From Oceaniglobus trochenteri (GTDB lineage: Bacteria; Pseudomonadota; Alphaproteobacteria; Rhodobacterales; Rhodobacteraceae), in the NCBI RefSeq assembly GCF_020529025.1, contig NZ_JACNMM010000003.1, forward strand, positions 543,553 to 607,552: 64,000 nt of DNA, written 5' to 3'. Each line of letters starts with the position of its first letter. The stretch's first letter is position 1. Below, piece after piece: positions 35,320 to 42,062 of the stretch. Position numbers and translations under genes: made by a program. The notes beneath the pieces are model-generated. The model worked only from the letters and a program-made list of their open reading frames with translations. It ran no database searches and was not told the origin of the DNA.

Positions 35320-35341
35320 GCATGAATCCACGTTTGGTGGA
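35297..35341. promoter_or_regulatory. Left operators OL (two sites)
   Basis: Site 1 is the perfect palindrome TCCACCAATGGTGGA (35297-35311), and site 2 is the imperfect TCCACGTTTGGTGGA (35327-35341). Their centres are 30 bp apart. Site 1 lies between -35 and -10 of the leftward promoter. The same sequence occurs in the right operator region. Confidence 0.78.
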
Positions 35342-35422
35342 AGATAATTCTCAGCCAGCGAGAACGCGCTTGCGCCATCAGGCCGAGGTTCTATCTTTGT
35401 GCCGGGCGATTAGGGGAATGAA

Positions 35423-35572
35423 ATGAAGGAAGTTGACGAACGATTAGACCGCATGATCGAGGTAGCCGAACAGGAAGGGCTAACCCTGGATCATGTCATC
35501 AAGCACATGGGTAGGTGCAGTCAGAGCGCCTTCAAGGCTTTCTCGGACAAGCCGTCAACCCTGCCACGATAG
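35423..35572 (+). CDS. Small phage protein between OL and the repressor gene
   Basis: A 49-residue acidic frame (MKEVDERLDRMIEVAEQEG) with AGGGGA before the ATG. Its 3' end overlaps the end of the convergent repressor gene by about 50 bases. It occupies the place of lambda rex/N-region genes but has no similarity I recognise. Translation is plausible because of the ribosome site. Confidence 0.45.
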   Translation: MKEVDERLDRMIEVAEQEGLTLDHVIKHMGRCSQSAFKAFSDKPSTLPR

Positions 35573-35778
35573 ATAAAGTCGAGCGTTAGCCCGTACCTGT
35601 CCATCAGCACTTCTGCGGCATCCACGGTGATACGTCGAACGCCGGTTTCCCAGTTGTTGTACTGGGTGGGGTTGAAGCCGTTCTTCTCGGCCCAAGCCTT
35701 TTGGCTTAGGTCTGAAAATGCCATGCGGATTGCCGCAAGGCGCTGGCCGATCTCGGAATAATTAGGGCGGTCTGTCAT
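35521..35778 (-). CDS. XRE-family phage repressor (CI analogue)
   Basis: An 85-residue protein made almost wholly of an XRE helix-turn-helix: IGQRLAAIRMAFSDLSQKAWAEKNGFNPTQYNNWETGVRRITVDAAEVLMDRYG. It lacks the LexA/CI-type C-terminal protease domain, so lysogeny would not be broken by RecA-stimulated self-cleavage; another anti-repressor mechanism would be needed. Palindromic operators lie on both sides of the gene. The start at 35778 lies 11 bases from the nearest operator. It is divergent from the Cro-like gene. Confidence 0.83.
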   Translation of the reverse strand: MTDRPNYSEIGQRLAAIRMAFSDLSQKAWAEKNGFNPTQYNNWETGVRRITVDAAEVLMDRYGLTLDFIYRGRVDGLSEKALKAL

Positions 35779-35788
35779 GCCCTGATAA

Positions 35789-35854
35789 TCCACCATCGGT
35801 CGGTATCGCGGCAAACCACCAATTGTGGTATTGACTGTGTCCACCATTGGTGGA
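35789..35854. promoter_or_regulatory. Right operators OR (three sites)
   Basis: Three related 15-mers: TCCACCATCGGTCGG (35789-35803, one good half-site), ACCACCAATTGTGGT (35815-35829) and the perfect TCCACCATTGGTGGA (35840-35854). Centres are 26 and 25 bp apart, so the sites lie on nearly one face of the helix. The last is inside the rightward promoter, and the first is next to the repressor start. Confidence 0.75.
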
Positions 35855-35860
35855 TATGGT
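35831..35860 (+). promoter_or_regulatory. PR-like early promoter (rightward)
   Basis: -35 TTGACT (35831-35836), 18-bp spacer, -10 TATGGT (35855-35860). The spacer holds the perfect operator at 35840-35854, just as in the leftward promoter. The predicted transcription start falls at or within a base or two of the ATG of the cro-like gene (35867), so its mRNA may be leaderless. Confidence 0.68.
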
Positions 35861-35866
35861 GATTGC

Positions 35867-36133
35867 ATGGTCACAACTCAGAATATCGCGGACGCCGTGG
35901 GGCGGTCCAAAATGGCAGAGGCCCTGAATGTCGGTCCGACTGCCATCAGCAATGCTGTCGTCGGGAAGAGGTTCCCGCCGTCTTGGTTCGTCGTAATGCA
36001 GCGTCTCTGCGCTGAGGCGTCCATTGACTGCCCTCCTGAATTGTTCGGCATGAAATCCACCGATGGTGTAAGACATGCGAACACTGCGGCGCGGGTTCAA
36101 GGGCAAGCCTCTGAAAAGGTTAACGCCCAATGA
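35867..36133 (+). CDS. Cro-like helix-turn-helix protein
   Basis: An 88-residue protein with an N-terminal DNA-binding part (QNIADAVGRSKMAEALNVGPTAISNAVVGKRFPPSWFVVMQRLC), like the YdaS/Cro toxin-type phage regulators, and a short flexible tail. It is divergent from the repressor and directly under PR, the classical Cro position. No good ribosome site precedes the ATG. Another imperfect operator (36056-36070) lies inside its coding region. The next gene starts in its stop codon (ATGA). Confidence 0.8.
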   Translation: MVTTQNIADAVGRSKMAEALNVGPTAISNAVVGKRFPPSWFVVMQRLCAEASIDCPPELFGMKSTDGVRHANTAARVQGQASEKVNAQ

Positions 36134-36609
36134 CCGCCACAGCCCTATACCGCCACTATGACGCCGATGGGGCGCTTCTGTATGTGGGGGTGACATGTGA
36201 CCCCTGCCGCAGGATCGCTCAACACGAGTCGGGGTCGAGTTGGTACACGCAGGTCGCATCTGTCGAGGTGCAGTGGTTCGACGCCCGCGAAATCGCCATA
36301 GCCGCAGAGCGGTATTGGATCAGCGAACATAACCCGGTCCACAACAAGAACCACAAAACGGCGCCGGTCTCTGACCATGGTTTCTTGTGCGCCGAAATCG
36401 CGGCATTCGCTGCCGAGGTTGTGGACTTCGGGAAAAGGCACGGCCTCAAGCCTTCCACCATCATGCAGAACGCCTGTCTTAACGGCAAATCTTGGAACGC
36501 CATAGTGTCGGGGAAAGACCTGACAATGGGCACTGCAAGCCGGGCAAGGTCTTGGATGAGAGAGCGTGACCGCGAAGAGCGCGCCGCCGGAAAGGCAGGC
36601 GCAGCATGA
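36130..36609 (+). CDS. GIY-YIG nuclease-domain protein
   Basis: A 159-residue protein with an N-terminal GIY-YIG domain: ALYRHYDADGALLYVGVT and RRIAQHESGSSWY, with the catalytic-type Arg, and Glu in IAAERYWISEHNP. The C-terminal half is helical and basic (TASRARSWMRERDREERAAG) and may bind DNA. Such phage proteins nick or cut DNA; its role could be recombination, homing or attack on foreign DNA. The start overlaps the cro-like stop by 4 bases. Confidence 0.85.
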   Translation: MTATALYRHYDADGALLYVGVTCDPCRRIAQHESGSSWYTQVASVEVQWFDAREIAIAAERYWISEHNPVHNKNHKTAPVSDHGFLCAEIAAFAAEVVDFGKRHGLKPSTIMQNACLNGKSWNAIVSGKDLTMGTASRARSWMRERDREERAAGKAGAA

Positions 36610-36848
36610 CCCCGGCCCGCGAAGCCCTCGCATTCCGCGTCTGGCAGCACTGCGACCCTATCGGGTTGGATTGCACCATGACCGAGGCCGCAACAGCCAT
36701 CGGCGCAAGCTGGCAATCCGTGCGCGGCGTCTGCGCGTCCAAAAACTGGACCCACCGCTTTCGCAGCACCAAGCGCAGTTCATCCCCGCTGATATCGTCC
36801 GCCGGGTTTGGCCTGTGCGGGCTGGAAGGGTTGGGGGCGGGGGCATGA
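36606..36848 (+). CDS. Phage hypothetical protein with HTH-like segment
   Basis: An 80-residue protein. Residues 1 to 55 (AREALAFRVWQHCDPIGLDCTMTEAATAIGASWQSVRGVCASKNW) look like a winged-helix or HTH fold. It overlaps its neighbours by 4 bases. The specific role is unknown. Confidence 0.65.
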   Translation: MTPAREALAFRVWQHCDPIGLDCTMTEAATAIGASWQSVRGVCASKNWTHRFRSTKRSSSPLISSAGFGLCGLEGLGAGA

Positions 36849-36886
36849 GCAAAATTTCACTTTTAACAAAGGAGACGACCAAATGA
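36845..36886 (+). CDS. Tiny 13-codon reading frame (possible coupling leader)
   Basis: ATG at 36845 overlaps the previous stop (ATGA), and the stop at 36884 overlaps the next start (ATGA), giving MSKISLLTKETTK. It would carry ribosomes across the gap and contains the AAAGGAG ribosome site of the next gene. It may just be chance spacing. Confidence 0.3.
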   Translation: MSKISLLTKETTK

Positions 36887-37200
36887 ATGAAGGAAACAGC
36901 CATTTTCTAATGGCAGTTGGCAGGATCGACGGCGGCTTGCCTGTCGAGATTGCGGATCAACAATTGCGCGACGTGATCGCAGCAGTTCAGCGCACGGGAA
37001 AAAAAGGAACTGTGACGGTCACGCTGGAAGTCGCGCCGAACGGAGAACTTGGTTTTGCAGCGTCGGCCAAGGTGACGGCGAAAGCGCCGCAAATCAGCTT
37101 TGGGCAATCCTTCTTCTTCATGGGGCGCGATGGCGATCTGACACGCCAGGCGCCGGAAATGACGCAACTCGGTCTGATGGGAGAGAAAACGAATGGTTGA
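36883..37200 (+). CDS. Phage hypothetical protein
   Basis: A 105-residue protein of mixed alpha/beta type: HFLMAVGRIDGGLPVEIADQQLRDVIAAVQ, then KKGTVTVTLEVAPNGELGFAASAKVTAKAP. It has an AAAGGAG ribosome site. It is found directly upstream of a DUF2303 gene, a frequent pairing in phages. The function is unknown. Confidence 0.72.
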   Translation: MNEGNSHFLMAVGRIDGGLPVEIADQQLRDVIAAVQRTGKKGTVTVTLEVAPNGELGFAASAKVTAKAPQISFGQSFFFMGRDGDLTRQAPEMTQLGLMGEKTNG

Positions 37201-37981
37201 TTTGACAGAATTCCAAGCCGCGCTGGCGGCTCACACGGCGAATGGCATCGCCTTCACGCCTGCTGGCCAAGGCCAGTTCGCGGCGATCCCAGAGGGCTAC
37301 AGCGTCGAGTCCTTGGAGAAATACCAAGAGACGCCAGACCGCCACCGGGCGAATCACAAGTTCGTCGCCGTGGCGGCGCTGGCAGAATATCTGAACCGAT
37401 TTTCAACTGAATGGACAATGGTTTCGGCGGACTACGCGGGCGCGAAGATCGCGGCGGTGATCGACGGCGACGCGCCGGGGGTGCCGTCTCATAAGGAGCA
37501 TCTGGCCCGCTTCGAGGCCCAGCTTTCCGACAAGGTAAAAGCGTGGATGAGCATTTGCGGAAAGCCTCTGGCACAGGTGCAGTTCGGCCTGTTTCTCGAA
37601 GATCGCGCCGTCGATGTTGTGTTTCCTGACGCCGCCGACGTGATGGAAATGGTCATGAAATTTGATGCCACCAAAAAGGTGTCGTTCAAATCTAGCACCC
37701 GCCTACACGATGGTTCCCGGCAATTCCAATATGTCGAGGACAACGACGTTCGCGGGGGTGTGACCCTGCCGGATCATTTCGTCATATTCGCGCCGGTCTA
37801 TCGGGGCATGGAGCCGCAAAAGATCAAATTCATGATCCGATACCGGATCGAGGATGGTTCGCTGCGGTTTCAGGTCGAGATGCACGACAAGGATGAAGTG
37901 CTTCGTGAGGCTTTCGAGCGGTGCGTTGACGTGCTGAAAGCCGATCTCAAGATCAATTTGCCGATCTACGTGGTGGGGTGA
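37193..37981 (+). CDS. DUF2303 (YfdQ-like) phage protein
   Basis: A 262-residue protein matching the DUF2303 pattern: an N-terminal substrate-like alpha/beta part, KFVAVAALAEYLNRF, SADYAGAKIAAVIDGDAPGVPSHKEHLARF, and RQFQYVEDNDVRGGVTLPDHFVIFAPVYRGM. The family is widespread in phage early regions with unknown function. It overlaps the upstream gene by 8 bases. Confidence 0.85.
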   Translation: MVDLTEFQAALAAHTANGIAFTPAGQGQFAAIPEGYSVESLEKYQETPDRHRANHKFVAVAALAEYLNRFSTEWTMVSADYAGAKIAAVIDGDAPGVPSHKEHLARFEAQLSDKVKAWMSICGKPLAQVQFGLFLEDRAVDVVFPDAADVMEMVMKFDATKKVSFKSSTRLHDGSRQFQYVEDNDVRGGVTLPDHFVIFAPVYRGMEPQKIKFMIRYRIEDGSLRFQVEMHDKDEVLREAFERCVDVLKADLKINLPIYVVG

Positions 37982-38064
37982 ATCTGTGACACACACCCAT
38001 TCGCGGCATTGGTTCGCTTCTTCTCCACTCCCGGCCTGTACGGGTCAGGCTTGCCGCGATGCAA

Positions 38065-38113
38065 CCCCCGAAAACTCGGGCGGCGGTAAGTCCCGTCGCC
38101 CGCTTTTCGGGGG
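38065..38113. promoter_or_regulatory. Long hairpin over a ribosome binding site
   Basis: CCCCCGAAAA (38065-38074) pairs with TTTTCGGGGG (38104-38113), extended inward by CGGGCG/CGCCCG with small bulges, giving an imperfect stem of about 20 bp. The right arm includes the GGGGG that would serve as ribosome site for the ATG at 38120. It has no U-run, so translational control is more likely than termination. Confidence 0.55.
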
Positions 38114-38119
38114 TGGTGC

Positions 38120-38317
38120 ATGACTGACCCACACGCAGAGGCAAAGGCCGCGACACTCATGACCCCCGAGGAATGCGACGGCTGGATCAACGCATGTCGT
38201 GAGCGTGGCGATGAAGAAAAGGCTCAACTTGGGCTGACGCGAAAGATGGAAATTCTGCGCGCCAAGAGGGCGGTGCCGGGGCGGAACGGGAAGCGCCGAG
38301 AATTGCCGCATGGCTAG
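38120..38317 (+). CDS. Phage hypothetical protein
   Basis: A 65-residue charged protein (TPEECDGWINACRERGDEEKAQLGL). Its ribosome site lies in a stable hairpin just upstream. It overlaps the next gene by 8 bases. The function is unknown. Confidence 0.65.
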   Translation: MTDPHAEAKAATLMTPEECDGWINACRERGDEEKAQLGLTRKMEILRAKRAVPGRNGKRRELPHG

Positions 38318-38600
38318 GTGGAAGCCACCCCAGAAGGCAAAGCGCGATGCCAATGAGCCTGACGTGTTCGCCACGTTGCGCGCCTTCGGTCTGGACGTGG
38401 AAGCGACCGACAAGCCGCTTGATGCGCTGGTCGGGTTCCAGGGCCGCACATACTGCATCGAAGTCAAGGACGGCCCGAAAGCCCCGCTCACGGATTTTCA
38501 GGTGGCGTTCTTTGGCCGGTGGCGCGGTCACGCTGCGATTATCCGCGATGTGGCCGAGGCCGAGGCATTCGCGAAAGCGGTTCGCGGGGGAGCGATATGA
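38310..38600 (+). CDS. PD-(D/E)XK/VRR-NUC-like nuclease
   Basis: A 96-residue protein with EPDVFATLRAFGLDVE, then LDALVGFQGRTYCIEVKDGPKAPLTDFQVAFFGRW. Asp in LDALV and the EVK triad form the D...ExK core of PD-(D/E)XK nucleases, followed by a conserved Gln in DFQ. Phage members act in recombination or as Holliday-junction-type resolvases. It overlaps both neighbours. Confidence 0.75.
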   Translation: MARWKPPQKAKRDANEPDVFATLRAFGLDVEATDKPLDALVGFQGRTYCIEVKDGPKAPLTDFQVAFFGRWRGHAAIIRDVAEAEAFAKAVRGGAI

Positions 38601-38830
38601 CCACCAAACCCTTGCAAAACAAGGCGAATTGTGCCAAAAACGAAGCGGGGCCGAAGGCGCTACCAACGCCGACGACCCCTGATCGCAATCCAAGCTACTA
38701 CCCAAGGATCACGACTTTGAATCAACATAATGACCGCGCGGAGTCCGCGCAACGGGAACAACCCGAGAACTGGCAATCGCTTGGCGACCTCGCCCGCAAG
38801 CTGGCTGAAAATGCCGGGGGTGTGGCATGA
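38597..38830 (+). CDS. Phage hypothetical protein
   Basis: A 77-residue polar protein, low in hydrophobic residues (Asn, Gln, Pro rich), probably disordered at its N terminus, with a short helix at the end (SLGDLARKLAENAGG). It starts in the stop codon of the nuclease gene and ends in the start of the initiator gene. Confidence 0.62.
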   Translation: MTTKPLQNKANCAKNEAGPKALPTPTTPDRNPSYYPRITTLNQHNDRAESAQREQPENWQSLGDLARKLAENAGGVA

Positions 38831-39279
38831 GTGCCGCCGCCGTCAAATGGGCCATTGCTCAAAATCTGCCCCAGACCGAGAAGGCCGTTTTACTTTCGCT
38901 CGCCCGCGCCCATTCCCCTCGCTGGGGGCGCAGCGACATTTCCCAGCAGAAGATCGCGGATGAGGTCGGAGTAACTCGCGAAACGGTGAACCGGCGTATC
39001 GTTTCGCTGGCCAGCAAGGGCCTTATTTCGGTCGTCACCGAGCCTCGTAAGAAGGGCCAGTGGGATCGCAGATTGTACATTCTCGCCCCTCTGGAAGGCG
39101 GGATAAAGGCCCCCCAAAAGAGCCGCAACCGTGTGACGCAGGATCACACGGCACCGTGTGACTCTCACCAAACACGGCACCGTGTGACGCAGGATCACAC
39201 TTCGCGCGCGGATAAGAGATCGCGCGCGCGCGGTTTAACCTTCTCCGACCTGAAACTTGTTTCTGGCGGTGCGTCATGA
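38827..39279 (+). CDS. Phage replication initiator-like winged-helix protein
   Basis: A 150-residue protein with an N-terminal HTH_36-type winged helix (TEKAVLLSLARAHSPRWGRSDISQQKIADEVGVTRETVNRRIVSLASKGLISVV), as in lambda O-like initiators. The C-terminal part contains a repeated peptide (HRVTQDHT) encoded by iteron-like DNA repeats, then a very basic stretch. It lies directly before a helicase and a primase, the usual place of an initiator. The origin may lie inside the gene. Confidence 0.75.
   Translation: MSAAAVKWAIAQNLPQTEKAVLLSLARAHSPRWGRSDISQQKIADEVGVTRETVNRRIVSLASKGLISVVTEPRKKGQWDRRLYILAPLEGGIKAPQKSRNRVTQDHTAPCDSHQTRHRVTQDHTSRADKRSRARGLTFSDLKLVSGGAS
39130..39200. repeat. Iteron-like repeats, candidate replication origin
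   Basis: CGTGTGACGCAGGATCACAC occurs twice, perfectly, at 39130-39149 and 39181-39200. A partial copy (CGTGTGACTCTCACC) starts at 39155. Starts are 25 and 26 bases apart. Each unit is itself an inverted repeat (GTGTGA...TCACAC). A CG-alternating tract and then TTTAACC follow. The placement inside the initiator gene is as in lambda ori within O. Confidence 0.62.
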
Positions 39280-40784
39280 ATGATCTGTTCCACCAGTTCG
39301 AAGCCGAAGCAGCCCTGTCCAAGAAGAAGGACTTGAGAGGGTATCAGGCCGCTGGCATCCAAGGCATCCGTCAATCTCTTGGAAAGGGCAATAAGCGGGT
39401 AGTTTTCCAACTGGCGACCGGTGGCGGTAAGACGCTGTGCGCCGCGCATATGGTTGAAGGCGCCCTGGCCAAAGGCAACCGGGTTATCTTCGCGGTCCCT
39501 GCGATCAGCCTTGTTGACCAGACCGTTTCGGCGTTCGAGCGCGAGGGCATTCGTGACATTGGCGTGATCCAGGCGGACCACGCCCGTACTGACCCGCTGG
39601 CAAGGGTACAGGTGGCATCCATCCAGACCCTTATCCGGCGTGACGTACCCGAAGCCGCGCTGGTGATCGTGGACGAGGCGCATATCCAGTACAAGGCGAT
39701 GGTGGACCTGATCAGGGACACCCCCGACGCCGTGTTCATCGGGCTTTCGGCAACGCCTTGGACAAAGGGCATGGGTCTTGTTTGGGATGATCTGGTGATC
39801 GGTGCGACGACCGCCGATCTGATCAAGGCAGGTTTTCTATCACAGTTCACCGCGTATGCCCCGCATGTGCCGGACCTTTCGGGCGTTAAGATCGCCCGTG
39901 GCGAGTACGTTGAAGCCGCGCTGGCCGAGGCGATGGGCGATGCGAAGATCATGGCCGGGGTTGTCGAGACATGGCTTGAAAAGGGTCAGGACCGCCCGAC
40001 GCTGGCCTTCGGGGTGAACTGTGCGCATGCGCAGGCGATGATGGGCGACTTCCAGCGGGCCGGTATCTCCGCCGCCTATGTGGATGCCTACACCGACGCC
40101 ATCGAACGCAGGCTGATCAACCGTCGCTTCATTGAAGGCGAAATTCGGGTGATCTGTTCCGTTCGCACCATGACGACCGGCGTTGACCTGCCTGTGTCCT
40201 GTGTGATCGACGCCGCCCCGACGCAATCGGAAATGCTTCATGTCCAGCGGTGGGGGCGCGGCCTGCGGGTGAACCCCGGAACGGAGGATTGCCTGTTTCT
40301 GGATCATGCCGGGAATGCCCTGCGCCTCGGTCTGCCAACCGACATTCACCATGAGAAGTTGGACCGGACGAAGCCGGGGGACAAGAAGCCCGTCGAGCGG
40401 GCCGAAAAGCTGCCGAAGGAATGCACCGCCTGCGCCACGCTGTTCACTGGAAAGGTCTGCCCGTGCTGCGGTGAAGAACGGAAAGCACCGCCGGGCATTG
40501 AGCATGCCGAAGGCGAACTTGCGATGATTGAAGGCAAGGTGAAGGTCGCCACCAAAGAGGAAAAGCAGCGGTTCTATTCCATGGCGATTTGGCTGGCGGG
40601 TGATCGCGGTTACAAGATCGGCTGGGCGGCGAACAAGTACCGCGAACGGTTCGGGGTGTGGCCGAGGGGCCTTGAGGACGTGGCGATGCCCGCTGACCGA
40701 GCCTTCCTGAACTATGAGAAATCCCGCCGCATTGCATGGGTGAAAGCCAAGCAGAAGGCCGAAGAAAGCGGGGTGACGGCATGA
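39276..40784 (+). CDS. SF2 DEAH-type helicase with C-terminal zinc finger
   Basis: A 502-residue superfamily 2 helicase: LRGYQAAGIQGI (Q-motif-like), Walker A ATGGGKT (47-53), DEAH box (133-136), motif III GLSATP, motif V TTGVDLP and motif VI QRWGRGLR. A CxxC...CPCC zinc finger follows near residues 385 to 403, and then a basic C-terminal domain. It is probably the phage replicative or origin-opening helicase, in place of a DnaB-type enzyme. It overlaps the initiator and primase genes by 4 bases each. Confidence 0.9.
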   Translation: MNDLFHQFEAEAALSKKKDLRGYQAAGIQGIRQSLGKGNKRVVFQLATGGGKTLCAAHMVEGALAKGNRVIFAVPAISLVDQTVSAFEREGIRDIGVIQADHARTDPLARVQVASIQTLIRRDVPEAALVIVDEAHIQYKAMVDLIRDTPDAVFIGLSATPWTKGMGLVWDDLVIGATTADLIKAGFLSQFTAYAPHVPDLSGVKIARGEYVEAALAEAMGDAKIMAGVVETWLEKGQDRPTLAFGVNCAHAQAMMGDFQRAGISAAYVDAYTDAIERRLINRRFIEGEIRVICSVRTMTTGVDLPVSCVIDAAPTQSEMLHVQRWGRGLRVNPGTEDCLFLDHAGNALRLGLPTDIHHEKLDRTKPGDKKPVERAEKLPKECTACATLFTGKVCPCCGEERKAPPGIEHAEGELAMIEGKVKVATKEEKQRFYSMAIWLAGDRGYKIGWAANKYRERFGVWPRGLEDVAMPADRAFLNYEKSRRIAWVKAKQKAEESGVTA

Positions 40785-41725
40785 CGTACCATCGCCCGAC
40801 GAACGAGGCCGCGAATGGCAAGTGGCGCGGCATCCTTTTGGAACTCGGTGTGCCTGAAACCTTCCTGCATGATCGCCTCGGGCCTTGCCCGTTTTGCGGT
40901 GGGAAAGACCGGTTCCGGTTCGATAACAAGGATGGCAGCGGATCGTTCTATTGCAACCAGTGCGAGCCGGGCAGGGGAATGACCTTTGTTGAGCGGTTCC
41001 TTGGCCTTGATTTCCGGGATGCCGCCGCGCGGGTTGATGCGATCCTGGGCAACCACAAGGTCGGCACGGATGCGCCGCCCAAGCCTGCGCTGACCGACGA
41101 GGACCGCCGGGCCATGTTGAACAACCTCTGGCGGGCAAGCAGCGTGGTGCAGCCTGACGATTTGGCGGGCCGGTATCTTGCGGCGCGGGGGCTTGGCGAA
41201 TTGGCCTATCCCAAGGCGCTGCGGTTCGGTGCGGCGGTGCGCGACGGGGAGGGCGGTGTTCGCCCCTGCATGCTGGCTATGGTCACGGGGCCTGACGGCA
41301 AGCCTGTGACGGTTCACCGGACGTTCATTCGCCCTGATGGCAAGGCAAAGGCTGAAATGGCGTCGGCAAGGAAGCTGATGCCGGGGGCAATCCCTGACGG
41401 TTCGGCGGTTCGGCTTTCCGAATTCACCACGGGAACGCTTGGCATCGCCGAGGGGATCGAAACGGCGCTGGCCGCGTCGGTGATCTTCTGCGTTCCGGTT
41501 TGGGCCGCGATCAACAGCGCCATGCTTGCCAAGTGGCAACCGCCCGAAGGCTGCGACGAAGTGGCGATTTTTGGGGACAACGACCCGAAGCACGGCGGGC
41601 ATGCGGCGGCTTACGCGCTGTCGCACCGCCTGCGGGTCAAGGGGATTTCAACGACGATCAGCATTCCACCCGTGGAGGGGGAAGACTGGCTGGATGATTA
41701 CACAAAGGGAAAATCGAATGGTTAA
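40781..41725 (+). CDS. Phage DNA primase (zinc ribbon plus Toprim)
   Basis: A 314-residue protein with an N-terminal zinc ribbon (Cys36, Cys39 in CPFCGGKDRFRF; Cys58, Cys61) and a C-terminal Toprim domain with Glu224 (GIAEGIETALAAS) and Asp266/Asp268 (AIFGDNDP). It resembles the P4-alpha/T7-gp4 type primase part without a fused helicase. It synthesises RNA primers for phage replication, working with the SF2 helicase encoded upstream. Confidence 0.9.
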   Translation: MTYHRPTNEAANGKWRGILLELGVPETFLHDRLGPCPFCGGKDRFRFDNKDGSGSFYCNQCEPGRGMTFVERFLGLDFRDAAARVDAILGNHKVGTDAPPKPALTDEDRRAMLNNLWRASSVVQPDDLAGRYLAARGLGELAYPKALRFGAAVRDGEGGVRPCMLAMVTGPDGKPVTVHRTFIRPDGKAKAEMASARKLMPGAIPDGSAVRLSEFTTGTLGIAEGIETALAASVIFCVPVWAAINSAMLAKWQPPEGCDEVAIFGDNDPKHGGHAAAYALSHRLRVKGISTTISIPPVEGEDWLDDYTKGKSNG

Positions 41726-42062
41726 GCGACTGATGGCGAAGACGGGCCAATACCAGAAAGACGGCGAAACGAAGAACCGGTACACCGAGGTCGGTGTAAT
41801 CATGAGCAACCAGAACGGTGAATATGCCCTTCTTGACCCCTCGGTGAACCTTGCGGGGGTTCTGTTGCAGCAGCAGGCCCTTGCCGCTGAAACCGGTGGT
41901 CGGTCGGGTGATCGGGTCATGGTTTCCATCTTCGAAAATGACCGTTCGGGCGGTGGGCAGCAGCGCCAACAGCGGCCCGCGCAATCGTCCTACGGCAGCG
42001 GCGGGCGCCCGTCTGACGATATGGGGGATGACATACCTTTCGCTTTCGAGGCACGGATATGA
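41718..42062 (+). CDS. SSB-like protein with acidic C-terminal tip
   Basis: A 114-residue protein. The N-terminal beta-rich part (to about residue 74) is followed by a Gly/Gln/Arg-rich linker (75 to 98) and the acidic end DDMGDDIPFAF, nearly the same as the DDIPF tip of bacterial SSB. The folded part is shorter than a standard OB domain and I do not recognise it by sequence. Its place between primase and other replication genes fits a single-strand binding role. Confidence 0.6.
   Translation: MVKRLMAKTGQYQKDGETKNRYTEVGVIMSNQNGEYALLDPSVNLAGVLLQQQALAAETGGRSGDRVMVSIFENDRSGGGQQRQQRPAQSSYGSGGRPSDDMGDDIPFAFEARI

Noticed and set aside
39130..39200. Possible CRISPR-like repeat
   Set aside because: Only three units, no unique spacers of constant length, and they lie in an initiator gene; iterons fit better.
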